From: Mycothermus thermophilus
Lineage: Eukaryota; Ascomycota; Sordariomycetes; Sordariales; Chaetomiaceae
Assembly (NCBI GenBank): GCA_011316235.1
Contig: QQBE01000002.1
Location: 1,488,001 to 1,552,000, forward strand
Length of the DNA: 64,000 nt
Reading direction: 5' to 3'
Numbering within the stretch: the first letter of the stretch is position 1; the number at the start of each line of letters is the position of its first letter. Position numbers and translations under genes: made by a program. The notes below the pieces were generated by a model. That model did no database searches, was not told where the DNA came from, and worked only from the letters and a program-made list of their open reading frames with translations. Shown in pieces: positions 52,712 through 63,446 of the stretch.

Positions 52712-55023
52712 ACAACCTTTGTCCCCGATTAGCCCCGTCTCGTCGATTGGCCCCAAGGAGACAGTCGCAAAATTAATTCACACATTAACACATCGGCAAC
52801 GCGACAGCGAAGGGCGACCTTCTCTGTTCTTGGGAACTGCGAGGAACTGAGCGAGAGAAAGGGAGCCAGCGAGCCAGTCGGCGTCCAAAAAGGAGACACA
52901 GGCGTCCATTGGATCCGTGCATCGGCAGCCCGTTAGCGCCGGCGACTTGCCCGAACCAGCTGCAAGCGTTGCATCCCAGGCCACATCGGGCAAGGGGTGG
53001 CCGTCTTTTCGTCGGGGCGAGTGCACTCCTCCAAAGNGGGCAACGCCCATCTGGGAGAGCCAGGGGTTGGCGGCTTGGACGCGGACTCCCTCGACGGGGA
53101 GGGCCTCGAGCAGCACAAAGCAGAGAGCACAACACCGTTGCTGACTGGCTGCGTGCCTTGCAGATGCTGAAAGGTGTAAGAAGTGCGTGGCGGCCAATCA
53201 TGACAGCTCCCGAGGATATGCACACTGCCGACGGGTTACCTTCTGCGTCTCGCCGCCGCATCGTGGAGGTGGGAGGGAGGAGGACCTGAGGGAGCAGAGG
53301 GACAGACGCCCAAGCTACCATCGCGTGCCGTTCACAAGCAGGGAACAAGAAGATTACTGGGGTTGAGGAATTCCATCTACAGTAACTAGCTCGGGCGCAC
53401 GAGGCAGCTTGGACGGGCGCATGACGAAGTAATCTGGTGAACCTAGGTTGTACTCCGTACTCGGTACATAACCTCACATTGTCGGTAATTTCCCGTGTCG
53501 AATCGCCCAGGAACATGGCCGGGCGCTTCGATATTGATTCCAGATTGCGATGGACGGAATGTCTTGTTGTTCCTGCAGTTGCGCCACGGAACCCACTCGC
53601 CGAGTCCGCCGCGTGGGGTTGATGATGGGTGATTGCGATGTGGCATCATGTGGCATCGTGGTGCTTTTTTGCAACGGGAAAAAAACGGCCGCAGTGCAAC
53701 CTCGACCTGCTGCTTCAACGGTCTTCCATGAGCTTGCAATTCATCCCTCTTCGTCATCAGACATGCTGAGGCTGTTGAAAAAGAAAATGATTCTGTAGAG
53801 TATGATCACCGCCGACATGTTTGTGATGGGATTTTAGATGTGATGAATGCTCAGCCCGTGCAAGCCATGCCAATTGACCATGCAAGCCACCAAGAAGCCC
53901 TGGACGAAATTGATAGGAGCAGCACCTGGCAGCCAAGTGATGTCGCTTCCGATAAAGCTGTCGTGGGGAACCTGGGGGCGGCAAGATGAGCAGGGTCCAC
54001 TCTGCAAGCAACGCGGCGGGACCTGTGCTCAGGTCACGTGATCATTGGAGACCTGTCGATAGGTGGGGCAAGCCAAACCATGTCCAGTCCGGAATGGATA
54101 CTGACCAACCTCAACTCCATCCTCCATCAACCGGCGTCACGCCTGTCCTACGTAACTATGTCGTACACTGCACAAAAAATGTTTTTGATGACTCCCGGAA
54201 ATTGACATGCCGACATGTCGTCAAACAGGCCTGGAACGTGGCGGGAGCTCCCTCGTTCCCGCATCACACCACCGGGTGCTCGGGTACAGAGCGAGGCTCC
54301 AAGTCTGGGGTTGATGTGTTTGATCGTCGAAACATTGTTTTGAAAGGGTTCCCTTGACAGCAACACCACAACGACAATTGCAGCTCGACGACAACAAAGG
54401 AAAAAAAAAAATCTTTTTCTCACGAGGGCTCTTTGTGCTCCATTCCTCCGTCTGTACCGACCGGGAGTAGTGCAACTCCCTGTCCTCCGTAAACTAGCCG
54501 CCCTTCTTCTCCGGAGACTCGCCACTATGGATACTTAGTAGGTAGTCTGGTCTGGCCCTCCTTCCAAGCGCCTCCCCTGAATCGAGTGTCACCGGACTAC
54601 CTGGAAGCGCCCGTAAAACATTCCAGACAGATCAGTGAACAACAACACGTGCCGCCTACTACTGTACAACGGAGTACGGTACTGGACTCTGTTGACACGG
54701 GCAGCTCACAATGCTAGTGTATTCTTCGCAGCCGCCCTGCTCAGTCAGCCCTATCCTCTGACCCCAGATTCTCCATGCTATGGTTTATGCGCCCTGTGAA
54801 CATGTCTCAGCTTGGCCGACGTCATGCGTGGAACCACATTTCGTGACGCACAAGTTCTCTGCATGGCCTCACTACCTTACGTACAACTCTCCAAAGTTGA
54901 ACATCTTGCCCTGGATCCAACATCTCTCCAGGGCAGTGTCTTTGATGTTGTCCTGTCCAAGGGACATTGACATTCCAGCTTGAATTAACCATTACATATC
55001 AAGGACCTAGGTTAGTAGTTATT
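52712..55023. other. Region with ambiguous base and assembly seam, no called gene
   Basis: This 2.3-kb region contains one N at 53037 and, immediately before it, a 38-bp copy of part of the neighbouring coiled-coil gene. A TACTCCGTA motif lies at 53451-53459. Reading frames up to 243 codons cross the N, but none has recognisable content. Confidence 0.55.
52999..53036 (-). repeat. 38-bp exact copy of coiled-coil coding sequence, abutting an N
   Basis: These 38 bases equal 49844-49881 inside the coiled-coil gene, where the minus strand encodes ALEECTRPDEKTA. The match stops at the ambiguous base 53037 on one side and at a mismatch on the other. This is best explained by a contig end and joining step rather than by biology. 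Confidence 0.8.
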
Positions 55024-58000
55024 CTAATCTCTCACCGACCCTATCACCGGCGCCGACTTTTGCGCAGGTCCCGACCTCGGTGCCAGTGCCGGCCTCTGCT
55101 GGTCCAGCTCGCTCAGAGTCCTCCGTCTCGCTCGCCGCCGAGGGTTAAGCCTCAATGACGTTGACGGCGTTACAGGCGGATTTGCCTGGCCTTCGGGTGG
55201 CCAAGCCGGACGCGACGGAGGAGCCAGAATGCCGCCGTCGCTTCTCCTTCCCATGTCCAGGTTGATATTGTTCATTGTGGTGGTGGCGGTCGTCGCGAAA
55301 TTGGAGACATTATTGACGACGCTTGGCCGGCGCGGCTCTAGCAGAGGCCATGGTGCCGGGTTTCTGTCATCAAGCTTCCCGGGTTCCTCGTTGTTGTTGC
55401 TAGTCTTTACAGAAGCCATTCCCAAGCCTCCAGGCTCGGCATCGGTTGTTCTAGTCGTAGCAGCCATTCTGATCTCTTCGGGTTGAGCGTCATTAGTAGT
55501 ACTAAAGTCTTCTAACGGTGTTGGCGGGCGGACTGGCCATTCTGTAATTCGTATCTGGGTCGGGCAGTCAGGCTGATGGTTACAGCGACTGCGTCCCCTC
55601 GCGTCTGTAACGTATAAACCGCCACAGCGGTAGCACCACTCGCTTCCACAGACACCTATATTCATGTCAGTCAGTGCTTGTTCGTCCGGCTGGATGACGT
55701 CGGTGAAGTGACCCAGACCAACACCGTCATGTCGACATAGGGATGATGACTTACATCGTATATGGTTACACCCTTCCTCCTTCATGATCGGCCTCTTACA
55801 CCCGGGACATGCCATCGTCCCCATCTCCGCCACTTGTCTCGACAATTCCTCGTCCCTCTCCCTCTTACCCATCCTCCGGTCATACTCTTCGCACGTCTCC
55901 CCCTCATGCCACGGCATGGTATGCCGGACACAATACCTCTCCTTACACTCCACACACCTAAACTCACCACCAGCACTACACTCCCCATCCTCCGCTAATA
56001 TCTGCCCCGACTTACACCCCGAATTCAGACACCAATAAAACCCCTCCATCCTCCCCAACTCCGCGCGCGTCACCAGCTCATCAAACCTCTCAAACACCTC
56101 CCGGTCCGCACCCATCTTGACATCCTCCCACCCCATCCCGGCGCCGCACATCGGACACCGCAACCTCTCCCACCCGCCCGACTCGAGCGACAGCCGCAGA
56201 TACTCGGCCATGCACTCCCTACAGCACTCGTCGGCATGCTCCTTACACCCCGCCGCGACCCGCCACAGGACCATGTCGGCGCGCTTCTTGTCGTCGACGC
56301 ACAGCCCGCACGTCTGGTCGGCGCGCTGCAGCCAGGCCTCCTCGCGCAGGAAGGCGCGCAGCAACGAGCGCTCGGCCAGCTCGAAGTCGTACGTGCCGCC
56401 CCACTCGAGGACGTCGCGCGGAAGGACCTCGCGCGAGTGTTGCAGCAGGCGGACGGAGCAGCTCGGGTGGAGGAGGAGGGCGGTGCGGTCGCGCCGGTGG
56501 ACGCGCTGGAGGATGCGCGTGGTGAGGTAGGTGGGGAGGAAGCCGGCGGTGAAGCGCGGGAGAGGGGTTGGGGTGTTGGGGTTGGCGTCAGGGTTGGTGG
56601 TGGTGGAGGAGAGGTCGGAGGCTTTGGGATACCACATGTACTCTGCCCCGTTGAAGCCGCGGAGGGTGACGTAGCCATTGGGGGGGACGGTGTCGATAGT
56701 GAGCCAGCGGCAGAGCCAGGTTGTGCGGAGGTGGCGGAGGGTCCAGTGCTGGTGAGGTTAGGGATGGTTAATTGTCATGTCCTAATTCTATATGCTGGAG
56801 ATGTATCGGGATGGATGGCCAGGGGGGGTGAAGACTCACATTTCCATGCAACGTGCCCCTACGAATCCCGTCCCTCGCGACAAGCACAACGCAATTCTCG
56901 TCCGCGATTCCCATGTGGCGAGCGATCCGCCTCTTGAGCTCCATAACCGTCTCTCCCGCCTCGATGGCCTGTCGTAAACCATCCCAGAACGGACCCTCCA
57001 GCGACCTCTCGCGGTAGTCGCCCCGACGGGTAAACTTCCAGCGCGGCGTGTGGTGCTCTGCCGCTGATGCCGCTGTCGTCAGGCGATACCAAGCCGTGAG
57101 AGTACGGGGGACGGGGATGACCGTGTCAGGGTCGCGAGGCAGCGGACGAAAGTGTGAGTCGTACAGCGTCAAGACGGTGGTCGCCGATATGGGGAGCTGG
57201 CGCCGCTCGTATTCGCGACGCATACAGCAGTCGACGTCGGCGAGAGTCATGGTTCCTGATACCGTTTTCATTGTGAAGCTGATGTCTCGGGGGTCGAGGG
57301 GTTTGAGGGACAGGGTGGCGGAGGTGGGATGGGACCGGGTCTGGTTCTGGTTCTGACAGTCGGAGACATCATGATGCGGCACAGGAACGGGTGGACATGT
57401 CTTGGGTTCTTCGACATGTCGAGATTTGTGTGGAGATTCGCGTCTCTTGTGAGCCCGGTCTCGATCCCGGTGGTCATCCCGGGTTCGTTCACGGTCTCGA
57501 TCCCGCTCCAGATCTCGATCTCGACCCAAGTCCCGGCCCGGGTCCCGTTCCTGGCGCCGGTGCTCCTGGTGGTCCCGATCTCGATCCCGATATTCATCCC
57601 GGGGTCGTTCCGGATCTCGGTCCCGCATCCGATCCCGATCTCGCTCTCGGCCCGGATCCCGGTCCTGGCGCCGGTACTCCGGATAGTCCCGGTCTCGGTC
57701 CCCGGCTCGAACCCCATCTCGGTCTCTGCTCAGATGCCGATGTCCATGACGTTCCCGGTCTCGATCCCAGGTTCGATCTCGGTTCTGATCCTGGTCGCGA
57801 ACCCGGCTCCGGCGCCTCAGATAGTTTCGTTCTTGACGGGCTTGGTCTTGGTGTTGAGCCGCCCGATGGTCTCGATAGTCTCGCCCTCGACCCTTGTCTG
57901 GGTACTGGTATCGGTCTCCGTCCCGAGGAGGAGGATTCCCTTGATAATTCCGGTCTCGATCCCAGGTTCGATCTTTGACTTGATCCCGGTCGCGGTCCTG

Positions 58001-58051
58001 GTTCCAGTGCCCCTGGAGGCTGCTCACCAGCCGCCCAAAGAAGGATGGCAT
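55024..58051 (-). CDS. RBR E3 ubiquitin ligase with N-terminal Arg/Asp repeat region
   Basis: Three exons (58051-56840, 56748-55755, 55655-55024) give 945 residues; phases are exact. Residues about 18-215 are an Arg-Asp/Arg-Glu repeat region (RDRDRDQ, DRDRMRDRDPER), with a longer imperfect repeat around EYRRQDRDPGRERD. A globular part follows, with LYDSHFRPLPRDPDTVIPVP and ELKRRIARHMGIADEN. The RBR comes next: RING1 from CGLC near 550, IBR with CVECKERYCVRHTMPWHEG, RING2 with MACPGCKRPIMKEEGCNHIRC near 716. The catalytic Cys is the last one of NHIRC, by analogy with parkin and HHARI; the intron at 55656-55754 splits its codon. That intron is 99 nt and stop-free. The C-terminus is disordered. 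Confidence 0.83.
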
Positions 58052-59119
58052 GGTGGCTAGCTGGCCGTCTCAAGCCGGTCTGATGTGTGGGCGGCTCTCG
58101 TGAAAGGTGACTGATGTTGTCGACGACAAAGTATTGCCGGAAGGCAAACTTAAGGTATATTCGCCGGAGCCATGGAAGTATAGTGAAGCAGCTGATTCGC
58201 CGCCTTGAATTTCTCCAGAGTATCACTGGGTCGGGAATGGGGTGGATTAAGAGTCAAGGAGAATGAACCAAGCAGCCTGTAAGATCACGACGTCTGGAGA
58301 GTCTGGACACCTCACAGCCTTGGGTACGAGTCCAACCACCTGATTTGCTCAGTTAGCATCGGACCCCCACCCCGTACTCAGAGTACCTACTCAGAGTAGG
58401 ACAAGAGAAAGTGAACTGTTGTTGCAAGGGCACCGGGAAAAAGGGTCCACCTCGAAAAGAAGAGGTGTCGCTTTGGAGTACGCGGTCCAGAAGTTGAGCA
58501 CTCCCTCCGATAACCCCTGGACTCACAAGCCTCATCGCCTTGCAGGCATTTCATCAACAGAGCTGTTCCTGCGGCGCCCTCACATAGGCCTCAATAATCT
58601 CAATAATACACCGCAAGTTGGGTACCTAGCTGGTGCACCTTGGACCATATTCTGGCATCTATCTGATGCCCAATGACAAACCGCCACCACGAGACACAGC
58701 TCGCTTCTGGCTTGTTCGCGTGGTCGTTGCCAACGACACCATGCATATGCCAGCTGCATGCAGCCCTATCCACCGCCAATCAAAACAAGGCGACGGGCCC
58801 TAGTCGCATTCTGCTTGCTGTCAGCGCTGTGTGCCCCGCCACAGCATCGGCCCGTGCCGCCTAGCCTCAGTCTACCTACACAGTATGCTCTGAAATCACC
58901 AACTTCCTGGAGGTGTCGATGATAGACACGGTATCTGTGTAGGTGGTGGTGTAGTCGACCCTTGTCGCCGAGATATTATCCTGGGCAACTATGGAGGACC
59001 GGGTCTACGTCTATAAGCCAGGTCCATGATATAGATATCTCCTTAAGTATTACAAAGCATGCCGCTCATGATTAGGCTCCTTGGTTCTCCCTCGGCCTTT
59101 CCCTCTCCATCCTCTCAAT
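58052..59119. other. RBR gene upstream / F-box gene downstream region
   Basis: This 1.07-kb spacer separates two minus-strand genes; it holds the RBR promoter. It includes a short GTACTCAGAGTAC-type inverted repeat near 58374-58386. No supported coding frame. Confidence 0.45.
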
Positions 59120-60439
59120 CTACCTCTGCCTCTCCCTCTCCAGCATCTCCAGCCTATACGCCGCCGCAGCCTCCTCCTGATTATACCAACGACCATCCAC
59201 AAGCACAATCCTCCCACCCGGTCTCATTGCGCCCTCAAACGTCTTCCACCAGTTGATCACTCCCTCTTGCTTGGACGTCACCCAGACACTCTTCTCTTCA
59301 TCCCATTCCGCCTGCTCAACCTCGTCAATCCTGAGAGGCTCCGGTGGCTCGGGATAGCTCTTTTCGTATGACCTCAGTCCCGCGATGACCAGTAGCCGCA
59401 ATTGCTTCCCCTGAAGAACCCGTGCAAACTCCATCACATCTTCTGGTGACATGAAGTCAATCTCGTTTTCCTGAAAGAGCCCATACCCGCGCAGATCAAT
59501 GCAAAGAGTCTCGAGCTGCGCAAGAGCGTCCCATCGCAGGCCGAGGACGGCCATCAGCCGCGCCTCTTCGGCCACAAAATTGTAATGATCATACACCGTC
59601 GACGTCACGAACAGGTGTCTGACATGCGACCACAGGTATGTCGGCGCCTTTTCACTGACACCATCACCCCCATCCGTCGTAACCCTCCCTCCGTCCTCTC
59701 CATGTATCAACACCTTCTTGTCATCAAAATACGACATCCACCTCCCATCCTCGCCAACCACATCATCCTTCCAAGGCAACAACTCCAACGCCCACTCCTC
59801 CCTGAAAAGAAATTCCCCCTTCTTGTCGCCCTTTTCATACGTACAATTCCACAACTCGATCGTCCTCACCGTCGGCACCACCATGGCCGACTCGCGCGCC
59901 CACATCTTGAGCAGCTCCGCCATCAGCCAGTTCGGCATCCCTTTCAGCTCGTCCACGTCTCGCGGATCCCACATCGGCGTCACCCAAAACCCACCCTCGC
60001 TGCCCTCCCAGCCGTGTTTGCACACCCACTCGACGTCGCTCGAGCCGTTCCAGTGCCCAAACCTGGTCGCCACCTTGCCTCTGCTGCCGTAGGCGGCGTC
60101 GGGCGACGGAAGGGTGTAGATGTCCATGCGTAGCCTGCGCCACGGTTCGTCCCAGGACGAGTAGTGCTCGGCAAAATAATTCTTGTTTGGTTCGTCGGGT
60201 TGCTGGCAGAGCGGTTGGTCCCGGCAAAACAGGGAGAGGGCGCAGCGCGGGGGTAGGGTGAGGAAGTGCCGGAAGATGTGGAGGAGGATTTCCAGGGGCA
60301 GAGTCGGGTTGGGTTTGGAAGATGGCAAGGAGGAGGAGGAGGAGATGGTGGTGACATTGTTTGGAGACGAGGCAGGGGAGGTTGAGGTGTCGGTTGGATT
60401 CATGCTAAGACTCGGATCTGTAGGGTTGGGCGGTGACAT
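59120..60439 (-). CDS. F-box-like fungal protein
   Basis: A single exon encodes 439 residues. A Ser/Thr/Pro-rich start is followed by an F-box-like helix pair (LPLEILLHIFRHFLTLPP, near 48-65), and then a conserved fungal body with WVCKHGWEGSEGGFW, MWARESAMVVPTVRTIELW, FLFREEWALELLPW, GLRWDALAQLETLCIDLRGY and, near the end, TFEGAMRPGGRIVLVDGRWY. F-box proteins recruit substrates to SCF ubiquitin ligases; here only the class can be inferred, not a target. A damaged copy lies immediately upstream (60.95-62.1 kb). The first true ATG is at 60439. Confidence 0.75.
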   Translation of the reverse strand: MSPPNPTDPSLSMNPTDTSTSPASSPNNVTTISSSSSLPSSKPNPTLPLEILLHIFRHFLTLPPRCALSLFCRDQPLCQQPDEPNKNYFAEHYSSWDEPWRRLRMDIYTLPSPDAAYGSRGKVATRFGHWNGSSDVEWVCKHGWEGSEGGFWVTPMWDPRDVDELKGMPNWLMAELLKMWARESAMVVPTVRTIELWNCTYEKGDKKGEFLFREEWALELLPWKDDVVGEDGRWMSYFDDKKVLIHGEDGGRVTTDGGDGVSEKAPTYLWSHVRHLFVTSTVYDHYNFVAEEARLMAVLGLRWDALAQLETLCIDLRGYGLFQENEIDFMSPEDVMEFARVLQGKQLRLLVIAGLRSYEKSYPEPPEPLRIDEVEQAEWDEEKSVWVTSKQEGVINWWKTFEGAMRPGGRIVLVDGRWYNQEEAAAAYRLEMLERERQR

Positions 60440-60949
60440 GGTGGCTAAGGTCTGATTTGGTGTTAATGTTGTTGATGTGACCGTGAAGGTGTTCCGTTGG
60501 TCTCAACTTTGCCTATGAGGCAGGTAGGTGAGGCATGCTCGGTTTTATTTTACAGGTGAGACCCCTAGTCATGCAGTGGCTGAGTCGACCATACCTCACT
60601 ATATTTATGCCACCGGACAATTTTTGGGCCGGACTGCCAACCAGAAAAGTGGCACCGTCCGCCGTACACATAACCGAATGACTAGGCCGTTGGCTTACAC
60701 CACGACGACAAACCCAGAACAGGTGAAGAAAGGCAAATAAACAAAAATACAACAAGTAGACATCTTCAAGAAATGCATATCTACCCTGATACGCTCTTCC
60801 ACATTGTACAGTCACTTCGTATCCCACAGCACGTAATCTCCCAAACACAACCCTGACCTGGCCGCTGCTCTCCATGGCAGGTCTCCCAATGTTTAAGCAG
60901 CCGGGTAAAGAATCCTCATGCGATCTCTCTCTCAGACCCAAAGCTCCAT
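60440..60949. other. F-box gene promoter region
   Basis: This is the 510-bp region between the intact F-box gene and the first recognisable part of its decayed copy. No other feature was seen. Confidence 0.4.
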
Positions 60950-62100
60950 GGGAGCAATTGTGCCGTTGGCCCGTACAAAGGCAGGCCCCTATAACCATAG
61001 GTTTACCCATCCACATCTCGCACCCGTCCACCAGCACGATCCTCCCGCCGGGCCTGACCGCGCCTTCAAACATCTGCAACCACTTCCCACCCGCAAGCCC
61101 ACCCTCGCCAAGCTCAAGAGACTCGGCCCCGGGAAACTCGGTATGTACGATTATCAGGTTGGGAGAGGCTGCCCTGGTTACAGGCGGATTTTCAACTTGC
61201 ATGGCAACACGGTTGCTGTCCCGACGCCAGATTCCGACGTTAGCCCCTCTTGGGGCTCAGGCGAGCTCGAGATCGAGCGCAGGAGGAGCGCGATAGGACT
61301 GCGTTGGGATGCCCTTGAAAAACTCGAGACATTGTGCCTCGACCTGCGAGGCTACAGCCTCGGAGGTGGCCATCATGTATCAAATGGGAGGAGGTGGAGC
61401 AGGTGGCCTGGGCTTTGCAGGGCAAAGGGTTGCGGTTGTTAGTACTGGAGGGTTTGAGGTCGTACGGGCTGTTCACCACGAGGTGCCTCAACTCCTGATA
61501 CACATAACGCACTCCCTCCTCACCTTCACTACCGCCGCTGCCACCACCACCACCACCATCATCATCAACATCATCCATCCTCCCAATCATCTCCTTCTCG
61601 CTCCTATCCACAGACACCACCCTCCCATCCACCGCCCGCTCATCATCCTCCATGGCAGCAACCGCAGCGCCTCCTCCTCGCGCAACAGCGGCCTCTCCCA
61701 CCCCTTTACGAGCATCTGCCTGAGCAGCTCGGCCTGCGGCCGGCGCGGGACGACAAGGACGCCCTCGCGCGCCCAGACCCTCATCATCTCCGCGCGCATG
61801 CAGTCCGGAATGTCCGGACGCGCGTGCGGATTCTCCATGTTGGATAGCCAGAACCTTTCCTCCCCGTCAGGATCGCCATGGTTCGTGATATCATCGTCGT
61901 CGGCGCATCGGGAGTGGTCACAAGGACAGTCGGGTCCGACGAAGCCAAACAGATCGGCCGCCGGTCCTAGAGTAAAATTCCGACGCGTCTCGCCGTGGGA
62001 GGTTGTGATTGAGTCTTGAGCCAGGCTAAGTGAAAAATGTAGGTATGTCCGACGAAGCACACGTATGTGGAAACTTCCGTTTGAGAGAAACATGGAAAAG
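60950..62100 (-). pseudogene. Decayed paralogue of the F-box-like gene with an internal inversion
   Basis: Three blocks resemble the gene at 59120-60439. On the minus strand, about 61890-61590 reads ERFWLSNMENPHARPDIPDC, MMRVWAREGVLVVPRR and LREEEALRLLPW; about 61525-61470 reads YQELRHLVVNS. On the plus strand, about 61250-61473 reads AIGLRWDALEKLETLCLDLR, then LQGKGLRLLVLEGLRSYG, with a frame change between. On the minus strand again, about 61130-61000 reads MFEGAVRPGGRIVLVDG. So the middle block is inverted, and the copy is broken by frame changes. No F-box half is recognisable. It cannot make the parental protein. The parental order of the blocks is otherwise kept. Confidence 0.72.
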
Positions 62101-62704
62101 CTGAGGGTTTGAGCTTCAGCTTGTGATAGATTGTCAGGGAGCCCGGGAGAGTGGGGTTAAGAGCCAACTGCATCTTGCTCAGTTCCAACCGTGTGGATAG
62201 GTAAGGTAGCCTTCTAATGCGGAAACGGGTGGGAGAAGGGTCTTCCTGGAGGCGAGTTGACGTTGAGGATGACAAACTCACCAGTGGAGGGATTGGTATA
62301 TGTACTTGGTCTTCACCACCTCATCTCCGCCAAAAGCGCCAGACCTGGGAAAGCAAATGGGATATCTTGCTACCTGAAGTACCTCAACACTCCTCCCCCC
62401 CTGACGCCGCCATCACCCCCTCATTAAGCCAGCCGTCCATCTGCAAATCATTCCTCGTCCAACATCGTCAAATCAGCGTTGTTCTCATGCGCATTAAGCC
62501 CCATTGAACGTGCGGAACATTCGGTCCGTGCTCGTAAGAGTCGCGTACCTGCAAGTCCTGCTGTTGCTTGGGGGAAGAACCTCTCCAGAGGAATAAAAAC
62601 ACCGAGCTCCAAATAATCCATACAAGAAGATGAATAAACCAGCGCGCTTAGCGACTAACTGCCACATTCTGTGCGACTCCCCTAGCGGAACTCTAAGCCA
62701 CTGC
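62101..62704. other. Pseudogene upstream / wall-protein gene downstream region
   Basis: Six hundred bases with no supported coding content; the last part holds the 3' UTR of the cysteine-rich gene. Confidence 0.4.
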
Positions 62705-63446
62705 CTAGAGCATAGCGGCGAAGACACCAGCGGCAATCGCAGCGACGCCGTTGCCAATGTAGAAGGCAGTCGCGGCGGCGGCCCCAGCCGTCGAGGTGGA
62801 CGTGGCCTGGTTCTGGGCATTCGACTGGGTGGCCGATGGGGCAGCAGAGCTGGTGCTCTCCTCCGAGTCGCCGCCGTGCTGCACCTTAGCGGGATCCAGG
62901 GTGCCGCAGTTGTCCTTGATGTTGGACTTGCACTGGTCCTGGGCCCTCGAGCTGCCCGTGTTGGCGGCAATGCAGTCCGAGTAGGCCTGCTCGCAGATGA
63001 ACTGGGAGAAGAGTTAGCGGCACCGCCGACGTTGAGACCCAATGGCTCGATTAGCACTGGGTAACAACTCACAGTGGGCATGGTCTGGATGTAGTACTCC
63101 AGGCCGGGAGCCGTGCCGTTGGAGCACTTGCAGTCATACTCCAGCGTGTTCTAGAGGGTGGTGGTTAGCTAGGAACAAAATTCTTCACAAGGACGATTGG
63201 TGAGGACATACGTCATTGCACTCGTTGGTCTTCAACGAGTGGTTGCAAAGCTTTGCGCAAGTCTCGTACTGGGCATTGCACCATTCCGCTACCCCCCAAG
63301 TCAGTCACCCGGCGGGGCACAAGAGATCATGTCAACATACTCCTCCGTGTAGCCGGGATGGCATTAGGATCGATGGTGAAGTTCTGAGCCTGGGCGACAG
63401 CGGCGCCGAGGGTCGACAGAGCGACGAGAAGAAGGTTCTGGCGCAT
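62705..63446 (-). CDS. Secreted cysteine-rich GPI-type cell-wall protein
   Basis: Four exons (63446-63341, 63288-63212, 63150-63073, 63001-62705) join in frame to 185 residues; introns are 52, 61 and 71 nt with GTATGT, GTATGT and GTGAGT donors. The first 20 residues are a signal peptide (MRQNLLLVALSTLGAAVAQA). The mature part has paired cysteines typical of a fungal wall-protein domain: EWCNAQYETCAKLCNHS, CKCSNGTAPGLEYYIQTMP, FICEQAYSDCIAANTG, CKSNIKDNC. A Ser/Thr/Ala/Gln-rich stalk and a hydrophobic tail ending AAIAAGVFAAML, fitting GPI attachment, complete it. The family is, by my recollection, the DUF7707 type. No enzyme activity is known for it. Confidence 0.87.

Noticed and set aside
52785..53516. 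243-codon frame crossing the N at 53037
   Set aside because: It contains the 38-bp copy and the unknown base, so it cannot be taken as a real protein; the rest has no recognisable content.
53757..54525. Several frames of 80-125 codons on both strands
   Set aside because: They overlap each other in different phases and show neither codon bias nor a recognisable motif.
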